Assembly: GCF_000222485.1 (NCBI RefSeq)
Contig: NC_015914.1
Span: 3,234,501-3,298,500 of the forward strand
Direction: 5' to 3'
Length of the DNA stretch: 64,000 nt
DNA from: Cyclobacterium marinum DSM 745
GTDB taxonomy: Bacteria; Bacteroidota; Bacteroidia; Cytophagales; Cyclobacteriaceae
Part shown: piece after piece, positions 7,249 to 16,827 of the stretch
Position numbering within the stretch: the stretch's first letter is position 1
How the letters are laid out: each line of letters begins with the position of its first letter
Position numbers and translations under genes: made by a program
Notes under the pieces: model-generated
What the model saw: only the letters and a program-made list of their open reading frames with translations
Databases searched by the model: none
Told to the model about the DNA's origin: nothing

Positions 7249-10200
7249 TGTCAAAACTAAAAGATGTACTTCGGGTTTATTTGAATAGGTTAGTAGATCT
7301 CTCTTCTAATAACCGTTCCATATTCCTTCCCAAAATCATTTCCAGCCAAATGATTGATTTGAAGGATTTTCATTTTTTAAATAACCATGCATCTTTTTTC
7401 TACATATCTGAATTACTAGGGAGGAAAAGAAATATCCCTTTGATTCAGGTACTTGACAGTAGGGATAAAAATGTCAACCAGCTTTCTGTACGCTTAAAAC
7501 GGCTGAAGCAGCAAGTTAATTTTACCATTGAAGAAACCGGCGAAAAAAGTTTATTTGTGGGTTGGCCGTTTGTTGAAGGCAAGCTACTAAATGGCCAACT
7601 GACGCGTTGTCCATTGGTTTTCTTTCCGGTGGAGCTTGTTTTAGATGACAAAACCTGGTATCTAAGAAAAAGTGTAGGGGAGTTGCCATTTTTAAACCCT
7701 TCCTTTTTACTGGCCTATAGCCAGGCAGTTGGTAAGCCTTTTGATGCAGAGTGGTTGGAGACCTCCCTTGAAGATTTTCATAAGGATGCCATGGGATTTA
7801 GAGCAGATCTTTATCAGCTGCTCAAAAACCAGGTAGAATTAAATTTTAGCCGAGAAATTTATCAGGATCAATTGGAATTTTTCCCGGATAATAACAGGGA
7901 GTTTTTTGAAGAATCCCTTGAAGTTGGATTGCTGAAATTAAAGCCATACGCCATTTTGGGTCAGTTTTCTCAAAAGAGTTCTTTTCTGATGGATGATTAT
8001 GAACAATTGATTGACCAAGCTGATCAGGAAAACCTTGAGGCCCTTTTTTCTGATTTTTTCGCTAATAATTCCGAAAACCCACACCCTACCACAGAAAACA
8101 ACTTGTACAATACATTCCCAATTGATGCAAGCCAAGAAGCTGTCATCAATTTTATCAAGTCGGGAAACTCTTGTGTGGTCCAAGGGCCACCGGGTACAGG
8201 GAAGTCTCAGCTGATTTGTAATATGATGGCTGATTTTGCCTCCAGGGGCAAAAAAGTTTTGGTGGTTTCCCAGAAACGAGCGGCTCTTGATGTGGTATAT
8301 CAGCGAATAGCTTCACAGGGTATGGCAAATTTTACTGCTTTGGTTCACGACTATCGAGGGGACCGAAAAGAGCTTTATAAAAAAATAAACCATCAAATAA
8401 GTTCACTTGAAAACTATCAGTCCTTAAATAATTCTATTGATGCCATACAATTAGAAAGGAACTTCAGCCAGATGTGCACCAATATAGAAAGGTATTCAGA
8501 TTTTTTTGATGCCTACAAGGAGGCTTTGTATGATACGAACGATTGTGGTGCCCCAGTCAAAGAGCTATACCTAACTTCAGATTATGGAAGTGAGGGAATT
8601 GATATGACCCAATTCTACAGAAATTTCCGGTTAGATGATTTAGATGAGTTTTTAAATGATTTTGAGCAATACCAATATTACTATAGAAAATTTCAAGTAG
8701 CCTCTTCATTTTGGTTGCATAGGGTTAATTTTTCAGACAAGGGGCATGAAGCTATAAGAGGTGTGAAAGCTACCTTTGAAGAGCTGTTCTTGGTGAAAAT
8801 TACTGCCAAAAACGACTTGAATTCCATGCTGGCGGATACCTTTGAATATGGGCTAATTTACCAGTCTTTCCAGCAAAAGGAAAGGGTGGATGCTTTGAGC
8901 TTGGCCATTAGCGATCCACAGGTGTATGAGAAGTTCAAGGCTCTTATGGCGCATGAGGCAGGAACGCTTGATCGCTTGTGGTTAGAGAATAAGGTAGACA
9001 TGATCAGAAAATTACTGATGAATGAAGGGGTGGAATGGGGGATAAGTGATCAAGACGTGGAAGCTACCTTAGCCCTGGCTGTAGATGCTTTGAAGCAGTT
9101 GGATTCATGGTATGGTAAAATATCCATGAATTTTAATCAAAAGAAATATTCTGTTATCAAATCATTACTTGAGAAAAATGATTTGCAAAATAGCAAAGAT
9201 GACCTTTCCATCTTGGTACAAAGGCTTGAAAACAGGATGAATCTTAATCATCAATACGCTTTATTGAAACAGAAATCTTGGATAAAACTTCCCGAAAAAC
9301 CTTTTACCATTGAGGCTTTTGAAGAGGTGTCGACTTTGCACGTTAAAGCGTTGGCTGCCAGGTTTATCATGAACGAACTTGGGGTACTGGCTTCTTATTT
9401 TTATAAACCCCAATTTACTTTCAATCATTTTCAGCATTTGCTGGAGGGGGTAAGTGTAATTAATGATTGGGTGGAGGATCATTTTTCTACATGGCGTGAA
9501 TACCTCACCGAAATTCAAATCAAACACCTCTTGAGTGCAGAGGATGAAAAAGGGCTAAGGGAAATCCAGTCAAATCTTGACAAAGATGTAGATGAGTTGA
9601 GCCGTTTCGACAAGCTAAGGCACATCATGTCGGAGGAAGAGAAAAAAGTAATAGAGAAATTAATTGATGAATTTCCCGATCGAAATTATGATTCTCTGAA
9701 AGAAGTTTTTTTATCCAGTTTGAAAGTGAGTTGGATCAGCCACCTAGAGGCCAAATACCCGGTCTTAAAAGAAATCTATGGCCCCCAAGTCAAGTCAAAC
9801 ATTTCTGATTTTGAGAATTCTGTTGAAGAGAAATTAAAAATCGCACGGTTTATTATTGAGATGAGGTTAAGGGAAGGGGTTTGTTCCAATTTGGAATACA
9901 ATCGGCTAAACAACCTTATTTCCTACAGAGAACTGGGGCATCAGGTAGGGAAAAAGCGACAAATTTGGTCTGTGAAGAAATTAATTGCTCACTATAAAGA
10001 TGAAATATTTAGGCTGATTCCTTGTTGGCTAGCTTCTCCTGAGACAGCATCTGCGTTATTTCCTTTGACACAATATTTTGATTTGGTAATTTTTGATGAA
10101 GCCAGCCAGTGTTATTTTGAAAGGGGCTTGCCTTTAATGTTGAGAGGGAAGCAAGTGGTCATTGCAGGGGACCGGCAGCAGCTTCAACCCTATGACCTGT

Positions 10201-11249
10201 ATCAAACCAGGCTACAGGCTGAGGAAGAGGAAACAATGGAAGTGGAAATTGATGCCTTGTTGGAGATGGCAGCTCAGTATTTCCCCACCTACCATCTACA
10301 GACCCATTATAGAAGTGCCACTTTACCCTTAATAGATTTTTCCAATAGAAATTTCTATAATGGGAAGTTAAGCATGTTGCCTGACAGAAAGGTTTTGAAT
10401 AGTGGTGATCATGGATTGAAATTGATCAAAGTGGAAGGAGAATGGAAAGACCAAACCAATATTCAGGAGGCTGAAGAGGTAATGGCTCAGTTACAAAGTG
10501 CTCGTGCAATCTACCCTGCAGATAGCATTGGTGTCATTACCTTCAATTATCATCAAATGATGCTAATTTCCAGTTTGATAGAAGAAGATGAAATATTGTC
10601 TCAAGATGAAAAGATTCGGGTAAAAAACATTGAAAATGTTCAAGGGGATGAGTTTGATCAGGTGATTTTCTCCGTAGGATATGCTAGAAATCCGGAAGGC
10701 AAATTCACGGCTAATTTTGGTCTCCTTTCAAGAAAGGGGGGTGAAAATAGGTTAAATGTAGCCATTACAAGAGCTAAAAAGCGAAATGTTCTTATTTCTA
10801 GTTTGAAGATGTCTGATTTTAAAGACCGGCATTTGAAAAATGCCGGTATCAGGTTATTAAAGGAGTACTTAGTGTTTGTAGATAAGGTGCAGCAAGGGAC
10901 TGCAACCATGGCATTGAGACCTGATGCGCTAGGGTATGACAGAAATTGGTCTTTCAGGGACCGGTTGATAGGTAATTATGGGAGTCATGAGATTGTTGAA
11001 AACCCCTATTCTGCAGTGATGGATTTGGAGGTCAATGAAAATGGTAAAGCTGTGGCGGCTATTCTAACTGATGATCAGCGGTTTTTCTCCTCACAAACGG
11101 CCAAAGAGGCCTTCGTATATCATCCTCGACTGTTGTCTTCTAGAAACTGGAACATCGTTTTTTTATTTAGTCGCCAATATTGGCTAGATAAAGAAGACTT
11201 GTTACAAACCAAATTGGCCCAGGTAAAAAGCCAGTCTGGTGAAGGGTAG
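7248..11249 (+). CDS. Large SF1 helicase with DUF4011-like N-terminus and degenerate C-terminal nuclease-like domain
   Basis: A 1333-residue multidomain protein. Residues 1-170 resemble the DUF4011 region found at the start of large UPF1-like bacterial helicases. Helicase motif I is GPPGTGKSQ near residue 313, motif II is DEASQ near 950, motif III GDRQQLQP follows, and motifs V-VI are VQGDEFDQVIF and RLNVAITRAKK near 1140-1170. About 600 residues of mainly helical, charged sequence separate motifs I and II, an insertion typical of this family. The last 100 residues (NPYSAVMDLEV to RNWNIVFLFSRQYWLDKEDL) look like the MTES_1575/Vsr-like PD-(D/E)xK domain, but the usual acidic catalytic signature is not convincing. 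Coupled to the SDR gene upstream. Role is unknown; relatives act on nucleic acids and some belong to defence loci. Confidence 0.85.
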   Translation: MSKLKDVLRVYLNRLVDLSSNNRSIFLPKIISSQMIDLKDFHFLNNHASFFYISELLGRKRNIPLIQVLDSRDKNVNQLSVRLKRLKQQVNFTIEETGEKSLFVGWPFVEGKLLNGQLTRCPLVFFPVELVLDDKTWYLRKSVGELPFLNPSFLLAYSQAVGKPFDAEWLETSLEDFHKDAMGFRADLYQLLKNQVELNFSREIYQDQLEFFPDNNREFFEESLEVGLLKLKPYAILGQFSQKSSFLMDDYEQLIDQADQENLEALFSDFFANNSENPHPTTENNLYNTFPIDASQEAVINFIKSGNSCVVQGPPGTGKSQLICNMMADFASRGKKVLVVSQKRAALDVVYQRIASQGMANFTALVHDYRGDRKELYKKINHQISSLENYQSLNNSIDAIQLERNFSQMCTNIERYSDFFDAYKEALYDTNDCGAPVKELYLTSDYGSEGIDMTQFYRNFRLDDLDEFLNDFEQYQYYYRKFQVASSFWLHRVNFSDKGHEAIRGVKATFEELFLVKITAKNDLNSMLADTFEYGLIYQSFQQKERVDALSLAISDPQVYEKFKALMAHEAGTLDRLWLENKVDMIRKLLMNEGVEWGISDQDVEATLALAVDALKQLDSWYGKISMNFNQKKYSVIKSLLEKNDLQNSKDDLSILVQRLENRMNLNHQYALLKQKSWIKLPEKPFTIEAFEEVSTLHVKALAARFIMNELGVLASYFYKPQFTFNHFQHLLEGVSVINDWVEDHFSTWREYLTEIQIKHLLSAEDEKGLREIQSNLDKDVDELSRFDKLRHIMSEEEKKVIEKLIDEFPDRNYDSLKEVFLSSLKVSWISHLEAKYPVLKEIYGPQVKSNISDFENSVEEKLKIARFIIEMRLREGVCSNLEYNRLNNLISYRELGHQVGKKRQIWSVKKLIAHYKDEIFRLIPCWLASPETASALFPLTQYFDLVIFDEASQCYFERGLPLMLRGKQVVIAGDRQQLQPYDLYQTRLQAEEEETMEVEIDALLEMAAQYFPTYHLQTHYRSATLPLIDFSNRNFYNGKLSMLPDRKVLNSGDHGLKLIKVEGEWKDQTNIQEAEEVMAQLQSARAIYPADSIGVITFNYHQMMLISSLIEEDEILSQDEKIRVKNIENVQGDEFDQVIFSVGYARNPEGKFTANFGLLSRKGGENRLNVAITRAKKRNVLISSLKMSDFKDRHLKNAGIRLLKEYLVFVDKVQQGTATMALRPDALGYDRNWSFRDRLIGNYGSHEIVENPYSAVMDLEVNENGKAVAAILTDDQRFFSSQTAKEAFVYHPRLLSSRNWNIVFLFSRQYWLDKEDLLQTKLAQVKSQSGEG

Positions 11250-11350
11250 GAGCTTTTAGAAATTTAAATTTATAGGAACCCCCGAATTTTTGTGTACGGG
11301 CTTAAAACTATGATTTGCTCACAATCATTACCTATGTGTTATGCCTTGGA

Positions 11351-11824
11351 TCAATTGTTTGCGTTAATTTTCAAACCGACAGATTCGATTCCGGAGAGGG
11401 TGTCCTTCCGCATGTATTGTACAAAATGATAAGTTGATTTTGCCGGAACTATATTACCGGGAAGGGTGTCATACATTATCCTTCTATTTCCATAGCCCTG
11501 ACCAAGGGGTTTTCCGGTTTTGGAATCAAACAATTGTATGTTGAGAAGAGTGTCTGAAAGGATTTTACGCGAACTATCCTTTAGGAAATAGCGAACATAG
11601 AGATTGTTGTATTCATATTTATCGTCATACCGCACGCTCAAAATAGAGCGAGCCCCAAGATTTGTCTCTAGTGAGTCCATTTGGAAAGAAATGGTGTCCG
11701 TCACCACCCATTCATATTCTTCAAGATCTTGATAAGATTCATATATACGGCCATTGTTGCAAGCTACACTTGCCCATAAAATGAAAGCTAGCAAAGCAAT
11801 GGCAAATATATTATTATTTTTCAT
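11351..11824 (-). CDS. gldH: Gliding-motility lipoprotein GldH
   Basis: A 157-residue lipoprotein with a signal peptide ending in SVACNN (Cys22). The mature part has the GldH pattern: early EW, DTISFQMD, NNLYVRYFLKDS, SDTLLNIQLFDSKTGKPLGQGYG and a late YMRKDTLSGIESVGLKI. GldH is needed for gliding in Flavobacterium, where it supports the Gld/T9SS machinery; presence here does not prove motility. The frame is open for a further 138 codons upstream, but these are an out-of-frame reading of the preceding gene, so ATG 11824 is the start. It overlaps the PSP1 gene by 11 bases, and the pair recurs as neighbours in Bacteroidota. Confidence 0.88.
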   Translation of the reverse strand: MKNNNIFAIALLAFILWASVACNNGRIYESYQDLEEYEWVVTDTISFQMDSLETNLGARSILSVRYDDKYEYNNLYVRYFLKDSSRKILSDTLLNIQLFDSKTGKPLGQGYGNRRIMYDTLPGNIVPAKSTYHFVQYMRKDTLSGIESVGLKINANN

Positions 11825-13193
11825 CAGGCTTATTTCTGTTTTCTCCACCTCTAGGGCCTTTGTTTCGATTGGGTTTCCGTCTTTTATTTCTACTATTCCC
11901 TTGATTTTTTGGCGTTTTTGGATCGGTTTCTTTTGGAGGAGCTCCGTTTTTCCCTTGCGCATTTTGAGGATTGTTTGATCGTTTAGGTGGTCTTTTGTTT
12001 TTGTGATTTTGAGGTTTATCTTCAGGTTTATTTTGTCTTTTCTGAGGGGTTTCCTGTCCTTTATTTTGAGGATTTGATTTTCTGGATCTATTTTTCCTTT
12101 TCTTTTTGGGTCTTGAATTAGCAAATTTTTTATCCAATAATTCAAGGTCTTGATTGGTTTTATTGGTGTCAATTTCCCCATCAAAGGCTTGGTCTTGTTG
12201 AAGACTAAAGGGCGTAATTCCTTTTGCATTTTGCTCAATTATGACTTTCACCCTGTCACAATCAATTGAATGCCAATTGTTGTCATCATTGTAACTAAAC
12301 CACATCAATCTGCGAAAGATGTCTGTCTTTTGAAGTTTGGCTTTTCCGGCTTGGGTTAGTAAGGGTTTTTCTATATTGGGAATGTCTTCCAAGGCACTCA
12401 TGTAACTTTCCAGCTCAAAGTTTAGGCAACATTTTAACCGCCCACACTGGCCCGATAGTTTACTGGGGTTCAAGGAAAGATTTTGGTACCTGGCAGCAGA
12501 AGTTGTGACGCTCTTGAAATCATGAATCCAGGTTGAGCAACAAAGTTCTCTTCCGCATACGCCTACACCACCTAGCCTTCCGGCCTCCTGTCTAAGGCTA
12601 ATTTGCCTCATTTCCACCCTGATTTTAAACTCTGATGCCAGAAGCTTTATCAGTTCACGGAAATCAACCCGGTCATCTGCGGAGTAGTAAAAGGTGGCTT
12701 TGGAATTGTCTGCTTGGTACTCAACATCAGACAGCTTCATGGAAAGCTTTATTTCATCGATTATCTGCTTTCCTCTGTATATGGTAGGTACTTCTCTGTT
12801 TTTTGCCTCTTGCCATTTCTCAAGATCCTTTGGGGTAGCTATCCGGTAGATGCTTAAGATATTGTCATCGTTTTTGATTTTTCTTTTTTGCATTTGGAGC
12901 CTAACCAGCTCTCCTTGCAAGGAAACATAGCCAATATGGTGGCCGTTTGGTACATCCACCACCACAGGGTCACCTGTGGTGAGTTGAAGGTGTCCTGAAT
13001 TCCTATAATAATCTTTTCTGCCTCCTTTAAATTTTACTTCTACAATATCAAATTTGTCTACTTCCGGTATTCCCATATGGGATAACCAATCGAAAGCATT
13101 CATTTTATTACAATCGCTGGTGCCACAACTGCCATTGTTTTGGCAGCCACCAACAGCAGTAGCGTCGGTACTGCAGTTTGCGCATCCTGACAT
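11814..13193 (-). CDS. PSP1-domain protein, RicT/YaaT-like, with long basic tail
   Basis: A 459-residue protein. Residues 1-30 hold five cysteines (C4, C7, C17, C23, C28). The PSP1 C-terminal domain follows, with its cysteine-bearing signatures GVCGRELCCSTWIHDF and GQCGRLKCCLNFE around residues 210-260. In Bacillus the homologue RicT (YaaT) joins an Fe-S-containing Ric complex acting on RNase Y-dependent RNA maturation; whether that applies here is unknown. Residues from about 355 to the end are low-complexity, rich in Lys, Arg, Asn and Pro, probably disordered and possibly nucleic-acid binding. Part of the recQ-purD-PSP1-gldH run. Confidence 0.88.
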   Translation of the reverse strand: MSGCANCSTDATAVGGCQNNGSCGTSDCNKMNAFDWLSHMGIPEVDKFDIVEVKFKGGRKDYYRNSGHLQLTTGDPVVVDVPNGHHIGYVSLQGELVRLQMQKRKIKNDDNILSIYRIATPKDLEKWQEAKNREVPTIYRGKQIIDEIKLSMKLSDVEYQADNSKATFYYSADDRVDFRELIKLLASEFKIRVEMRQISLRQEAGRLGGVGVCGRELCCSTWIHDFKSVTTSAARYQNLSLNPSKLSGQCGRLKCCLNFELESYMSALEDIPNIEKPLLTQAGKAKLQKTDIFRRLMWFSYNDDNNWHSIDCDRVKVIIEQNAKGITPFSLQQDQAFDGEIDTNKTNQDLELLDKKFANSRPKKKRKNRSRKSNPQNKGQETPQKRQNKPEDKPQNHKNKRPPKRSNNPQNAQGKNGAPPKETDPKTPKNQGNSRNKRRKPNRNKGPRGGENRNKPDEK

Positions 13194-13238
13194 ATTATAT
13201 ATATATTTTAGGGAGTTTCCTCCTCGTGAATATGGGGA

Positions 13239-14534
13239 TTAATTACCTAATTTGAGGATGTCTTGTCCTATGTCTTTTCGGTAATTAGCTTTTTCCCATG
13301 TGATTTCGCTTACTCTATTGTAAGCATTCTCAATCGCCTTTTCCACGGTGTCTCCCAAACCGGTAATACCTAAAACTCGACCACCATTCGTGGTAATCTG
13401 CTCACTGGTATTGGTTTTGGTTCCTGCGTGAAAGGTAATGGCGTTTTTAATGTTTTTCTTTTCAAGCCCTGAGATTACCTTACCTTTTTCGTAGGCTTCC
13501 GGATATCCTCCTGCCACCATCACGACAGTTGCTGCCGTAGTTGGCGCAATACTAAGGTTATAATCTTTTAGGGTTTTGTTGGCAGTAGCATTTAATAATT
13601 CCAGAAAATCGCTTTCTATTCTTGGAAGCACTGCTTGGGTTTCAGGATCTCCCATTCTAACATTGTATTCAATGACATATGGTTCTCCTTCCATATTCAT
13701 TAAACCAATGAATAGGAATCCTCTGAAATCTATTCCATCTTTCTTAAGGCCTGAAATGGTTGGCTTGACAATTCTTTCTTCCACCTTGGTCATGAATTCA
13801 CTGTCCGCAAATGGTACAGGACTGATGGCTCCCATGCCTCCGGTGTTGGGGCCTGTGTCGCCTTCTCCAATCCTTTTATAGTCTTTGGCCTCTGGAAGTA
13901 TTTTGTAGCTTTCACCATCTGTGGCAACAAAGACAGAGAGTTCTATTCCGGTAAGGAAAGTTTCTATAACGACCCTGGTGGAGGCTTCTCCAAATTTTTG
14001 GCCAATTAACATATCCCTTAAGCTTTCCTCCGCCTCTTCATAACTGCTGCAAATCAATACACCTTTTCCGGCAGCAAGTCCATCTGCTTTAAGTACGATG
14101 GGAAGGGTTTGTTTTTTCAGATATTCAATGCCATCCTGTAAGGTGGAAGGGGTGAAAGTAGCGTAAGAAGCTGTAGGAATTTCATGGGATAACATGAAAT
14201 TTTTAGAGAAATCTTTGCTTCCTTCAAGTCTTGCTCCTGATTTTCCCGGACCTACAATAGGAATATCCTTAACTTCAGGAACTTCAGCCATATAATCCCT
14301 TAAGCCTTTAACCAAAGGCTCCTCTGGTCCTACCACCAGTAGGTCAACCTTCTTTTCAATACAAAAGTCTTTAATGGCCTCAAAATCATTTACTCCTATG
14401 GATACATTATGTCCGAAGGCCGAAGAACCGGCATTACCTGGTGCTATCCATAAATTTTCGCATTTTTCACTTTGTTTAATTTTCCATGCAAAGGCATTCT
14501 CTCTGCCACCGCTCCCTATAAGCAATATGTTCAT
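13239..14534 (-). CDS. purD: Phosphoribosylamine-glycine ligase
   Basis: ATP-grasp enzyme joining phosphoribosylamine and glycine to give GAR, the second step of purine synthesis. The 431-residue length fits. Visible are the N-terminal LLIGSGGRENAFAWK, VVGPEEPLVKGL, VLKADGLAAGKGV (ATP-grasp lid), EAKDYKRIGEGDTGPNTGGMG and YNVRMGDPETQAVLPR, all diagnostic. It lies 17 bases downstream of recQ and 45 bases upstream of the PSP1 gene, likely one transcript. The phosphoribosylamine it uses is made by PurF, encoded at 50633 but not linked. Confidence 0.97.
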   Translation of the reverse strand: MNILLIGSGGRENAFAWKIKQSEKCENLWIAPGNAGSSAFGHNVSIGVNDFEAIKDFCIEKKVDLLVVGPEEPLVKGLRDYMAEVPEVKDIPIVGPGKSGARLEGSKDFSKNFMLSHEIPTASYATFTPSTLQDGIEYLKKQTLPIVLKADGLAAGKGVLICSSYEEAEESLRDMLIGQKFGEASTRVVIETFLTGIELSVFVATDGESYKILPEAKDYKRIGEGDTGPNTGGMGAISPVPFADSEFMTKVEERIVKPTISGLKKDGIDFRGFLFIGLMNMEGEPYVIEYNVRMGDPETQAVLPRIESDFLELLNATANKTLKDYNLSIAPTTAATVVMVAGGYPEAYEKGKVISGLEKKNIKNAITFHAGTKTNTSEQITTNGGRVLGITGLGDTVEKAIENAYNRVSEITWEKANYRKDIGQDILKLGN

Positions 14535-14551
14535 TTGGTATTTTCTTTTTT

Positions 14552-16729
14552 TTAATTGGCGTGATCTGAAATAAATTTAATTCGGTATACCCGTACTTCT
14601 TCTTCAGCAAAGTCATCTTCTTCGAGCTCTGCCATGGCATCCTTAATATGGTCCGATTCCGCCGTCATAAAATAATCATGAAGGATGTCTTCTCTTTCAT
14701 CATCCATGATGTTTTCTATATAATAATTGATATTTAATTTAGTTCCGCTGTAGATGATTTGCTCAATCTCATGTAATAATTCACCCATGCTGATGTTCAG
14801 GTTCATGGCGATTTCATCAAGATCAATTTTCCTGTCTATCTGTTGGATAATGGTGATTTTCACCTTGGACCTTGTCCCGGATGTTTTAACGACCACATCG
14901 GAAGCGGTAATGATTTCATTTTCTTCTACATATTTTTCAATAAGTCGGATAAAGGACCTTCCAAATTTAGTAACTTTCCCTGTGCCAACTCCATTTATTT
15001 GAGCCAATTCCTCCCTGGTTGTGGGGTAAACTGTTGCCATTTCCTCCAGAGAAGGGTCTTGAAAAATCACATATGGAGGTAAATTTTTAGCTTTTGCTAC
15101 CTTTTTCCGTTCTAGTTTTAATAACTCATAAAGCTTTTCATCATAAGCCTTGCCTACATTACTCATTTCTTCTGAGGAGACATTTTCAGCCATTTCATCA
15201 AAATTGTGGTTTTTACTAATCACTACAGAGTATGGATTTTTTAGAAAATCCTCGCTTTTTTCGGAAAGTAAGATAATGCCATAGTTCTCTATGTCTTTTT
15301 CTAACAAACCAAAAATCATAGACTGCCTCAATACTGTCTTCCAGTGGGTTTCATCCTTGTCTTTGCCAATGCCAAAGGAAGGTAATTTGTCATGGCCATA
15401 GCTTAAAATATAATCGTTTTTCTCTCCTTTTAAAAGGCTAACGATATGGTCCATACTAAACCGTTGGTTGGTGTCTTTAACGGCATTGATGACTTTAATA
15501 ATGTCTTCTTTTCCTTCAAAGGTTTCCTTTGTTTTCTTACAATTGTCACAAAAACCGCAATCCTTGGAAAGGGTTTCTCCAAAATAATGCAACAAAAACC
15601 TTCTTCTACATACAGAGCTTTCAGCGTAGGCTGCCATTTCTTGTAGCAAAACCCTTGCATTTTCTCTTTCGTTTACGGGTTTGTCCTTGTTGAACTTTTC
15701 TAGTTTAATGATGTCTTCATACCTGTAAAACATCAGACAATGGCCTTCAAGCCCATCTCTACCGGAACGCCCGGTTTCTTGATAATAGCCTTCCAATGAT
15801 TTTGGAACATCATAATGAATCACGTACCTGACATCAGGTTTGTCGATTCCCATTCCAAATGCAATTGTGGCTACAATCACATCTACTTCCTCATTTAGGA
15901 AGTCATCTTGATTTTTCACCCTTACATGACCATCTAGTCCGGCATGATAGGGTGCGGCATTGATTCCATTTACTTTTAGCAGTTCGGCTATTTCAGTAAC
16001 CTTTTTTCTGCTCAAGCAATAGATAATCCCTGATTTCCCCTTTTGAGACTTTATGTATTTAATGATTTCTTTTTTCGTCTCACTTTTAACCTTAGGCCTT
16101 ACCTCATAATAAAGGTTGGTTCTGTTAAAAGAGGATTTAAAAAGATCCGCCTCTTCCATCTGCAGATTTCGCTGAATGTCTTGCTGGACTTTGGGGGTGG
16201 CAGTGGCTGTTAAAGCAATCACCGGAAGGTTGTCTCCAATTTGAGCAATGATTGACTTTATCTTCCTGTATTCCGGCCTAAAATCATGTCCCCATTCCGA
16301 GATACAATGGGCTTCATCAATGGCCACAAAGCTGATGTCTGCACTTTTTAAGAATTTGACATTTTCTTCTTTGGTCAGGGATTCAGGGGCTACATATAGT
16401 AGTTTGGTTAGTCCTGCACTTACTTCACCTTTAACCCGATTTGATTCGGTCTTGCTAAGGGTTGAATTCAGAAAATGAGCATTGATGCCAAAACTATTCA
16501 ATTGATCCACCTGATTTTTCATTAAGGCTATCAATGGAGAAATGACTATGGCTGTTCCCTTATTTGAAACAGCAGGCAATTGATAACAAAGTGACTTTCC
16601 TGCACCGGTTGGCATTATTACAAAGGTATTGTTGCCTTTGAGAATATTGTCCACTATCAACTGTTGGTTCCCTCTAAACTGATTGAAACCAAATATTTTT
16701 TTTAAATTATCTTTAACTGCGCTATCCAC
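14552..16729 (-). CDS. recQ: ATP-dependent DNA helicase RecQ
   Basis: 3'-5' SF2 DNA helicase of 725 residues. Motif I MPTGAGKSLCYQLP, motif II DEAHCISEWGHDFRPEY, the aromatic-rich loop within it, and motif VI QETGRSGRDG are present. The zinc-binding domain cysteines appear in CRRRFLLHYFGE and CGFCDNC, followed by the winged-helix (RQC) region and an HRDC-like segment (EEMATVYPTTREELAQINGVG). The C-terminus continues about 120 residues past HRDC, with an acidic end. This is the longer RecQ form common in Bacteroidota. First gene of a minus-strand run with purD. Confidence 0.96.
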   Translation of the reverse strand: MDSAVKDNLKKIFGFNQFRGNQQLIVDNILKGNNTFVIMPTGAGKSLCYQLPAVSNKGTAIVISPLIALMKNQVDQLNSFGINAHFLNSTLSKTESNRVKGEVSAGLTKLLYVAPESLTKEENVKFLKSADISFVAIDEAHCISEWGHDFRPEYRKIKSIIAQIGDNLPVIALTATATPKVQQDIQRNLQMEEADLFKSSFNRTNLYYEVRPKVKSETKKEIIKYIKSQKGKSGIIYCLSRKKVTEIAELLKVNGINAAPYHAGLDGHVRVKNQDDFLNEEVDVIVATIAFGMGIDKPDVRYVIHYDVPKSLEGYYQETGRSGRDGLEGHCLMFYRYEDIIKLEKFNKDKPVNERENARVLLQEMAAYAESSVCRRRFLLHYFGETLSKDCGFCDNCKKTKETFEGKEDIIKVINAVKDTNQRFSMDHIVSLLKGEKNDYILSYGHDKLPSFGIGKDKDETHWKTVLRQSMIFGLLEKDIENYGIILLSEKSEDFLKNPYSVVISKNHNFDEMAENVSSEEMSNVGKAYDEKLYELLKLERKKVAKAKNLPPYVIFQDPSLEEMATVYPTTREELAQINGVGTGKVTKFGRSFIRLIEKYVEENEIITASDVVVKTSGTRSKVKITIIQQIDRKIDLDEIAMNLNISMGELLHEIEQIIYSGTKLNINYYIENIMDDEREDILHDYFMTAESDHIKDAMAELEEDDFAEEEVRVYRIKFISDHAN

Positions 16730-16800
16730 TACATTAATAGTTTAATGAGTTACTCCCTGTCAATTATTAATGTTTAAGGCAAAACTTTATTACCTTTATA

Positions 16801-16808
16801 CAAATCTA
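16801..16808 (-). promoter_or_regulatory. Candidate minus-7 element for the recQ operon
   Basis: Minus-strand TAGATTTG fits TAnnTTTG, about 70 bases before the recQ start. The divergent kdsD-like gene may use a weaker TACCTTTA at 16791-16798 on the plus strand, so the two promoters would nearly coincide. Confidence 0.45.
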
Positions 16809-16827
16809 ACAATTAACAGCTGTAAAA

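Noticed and set aside
10820..10850. Strong hairpin inside the large helicase gene
   Set aside because: The inverted repeat around ACCGGCATTT lies in continuous coding sequence with no T tract; not a terminator.
11825..12238. 138-codon in-frame N-terminal extension of gldH
   Set aside because: It is the out-of-frame reading of the basic tail of the PSP1 gene; the real signal peptide starts at 11824.
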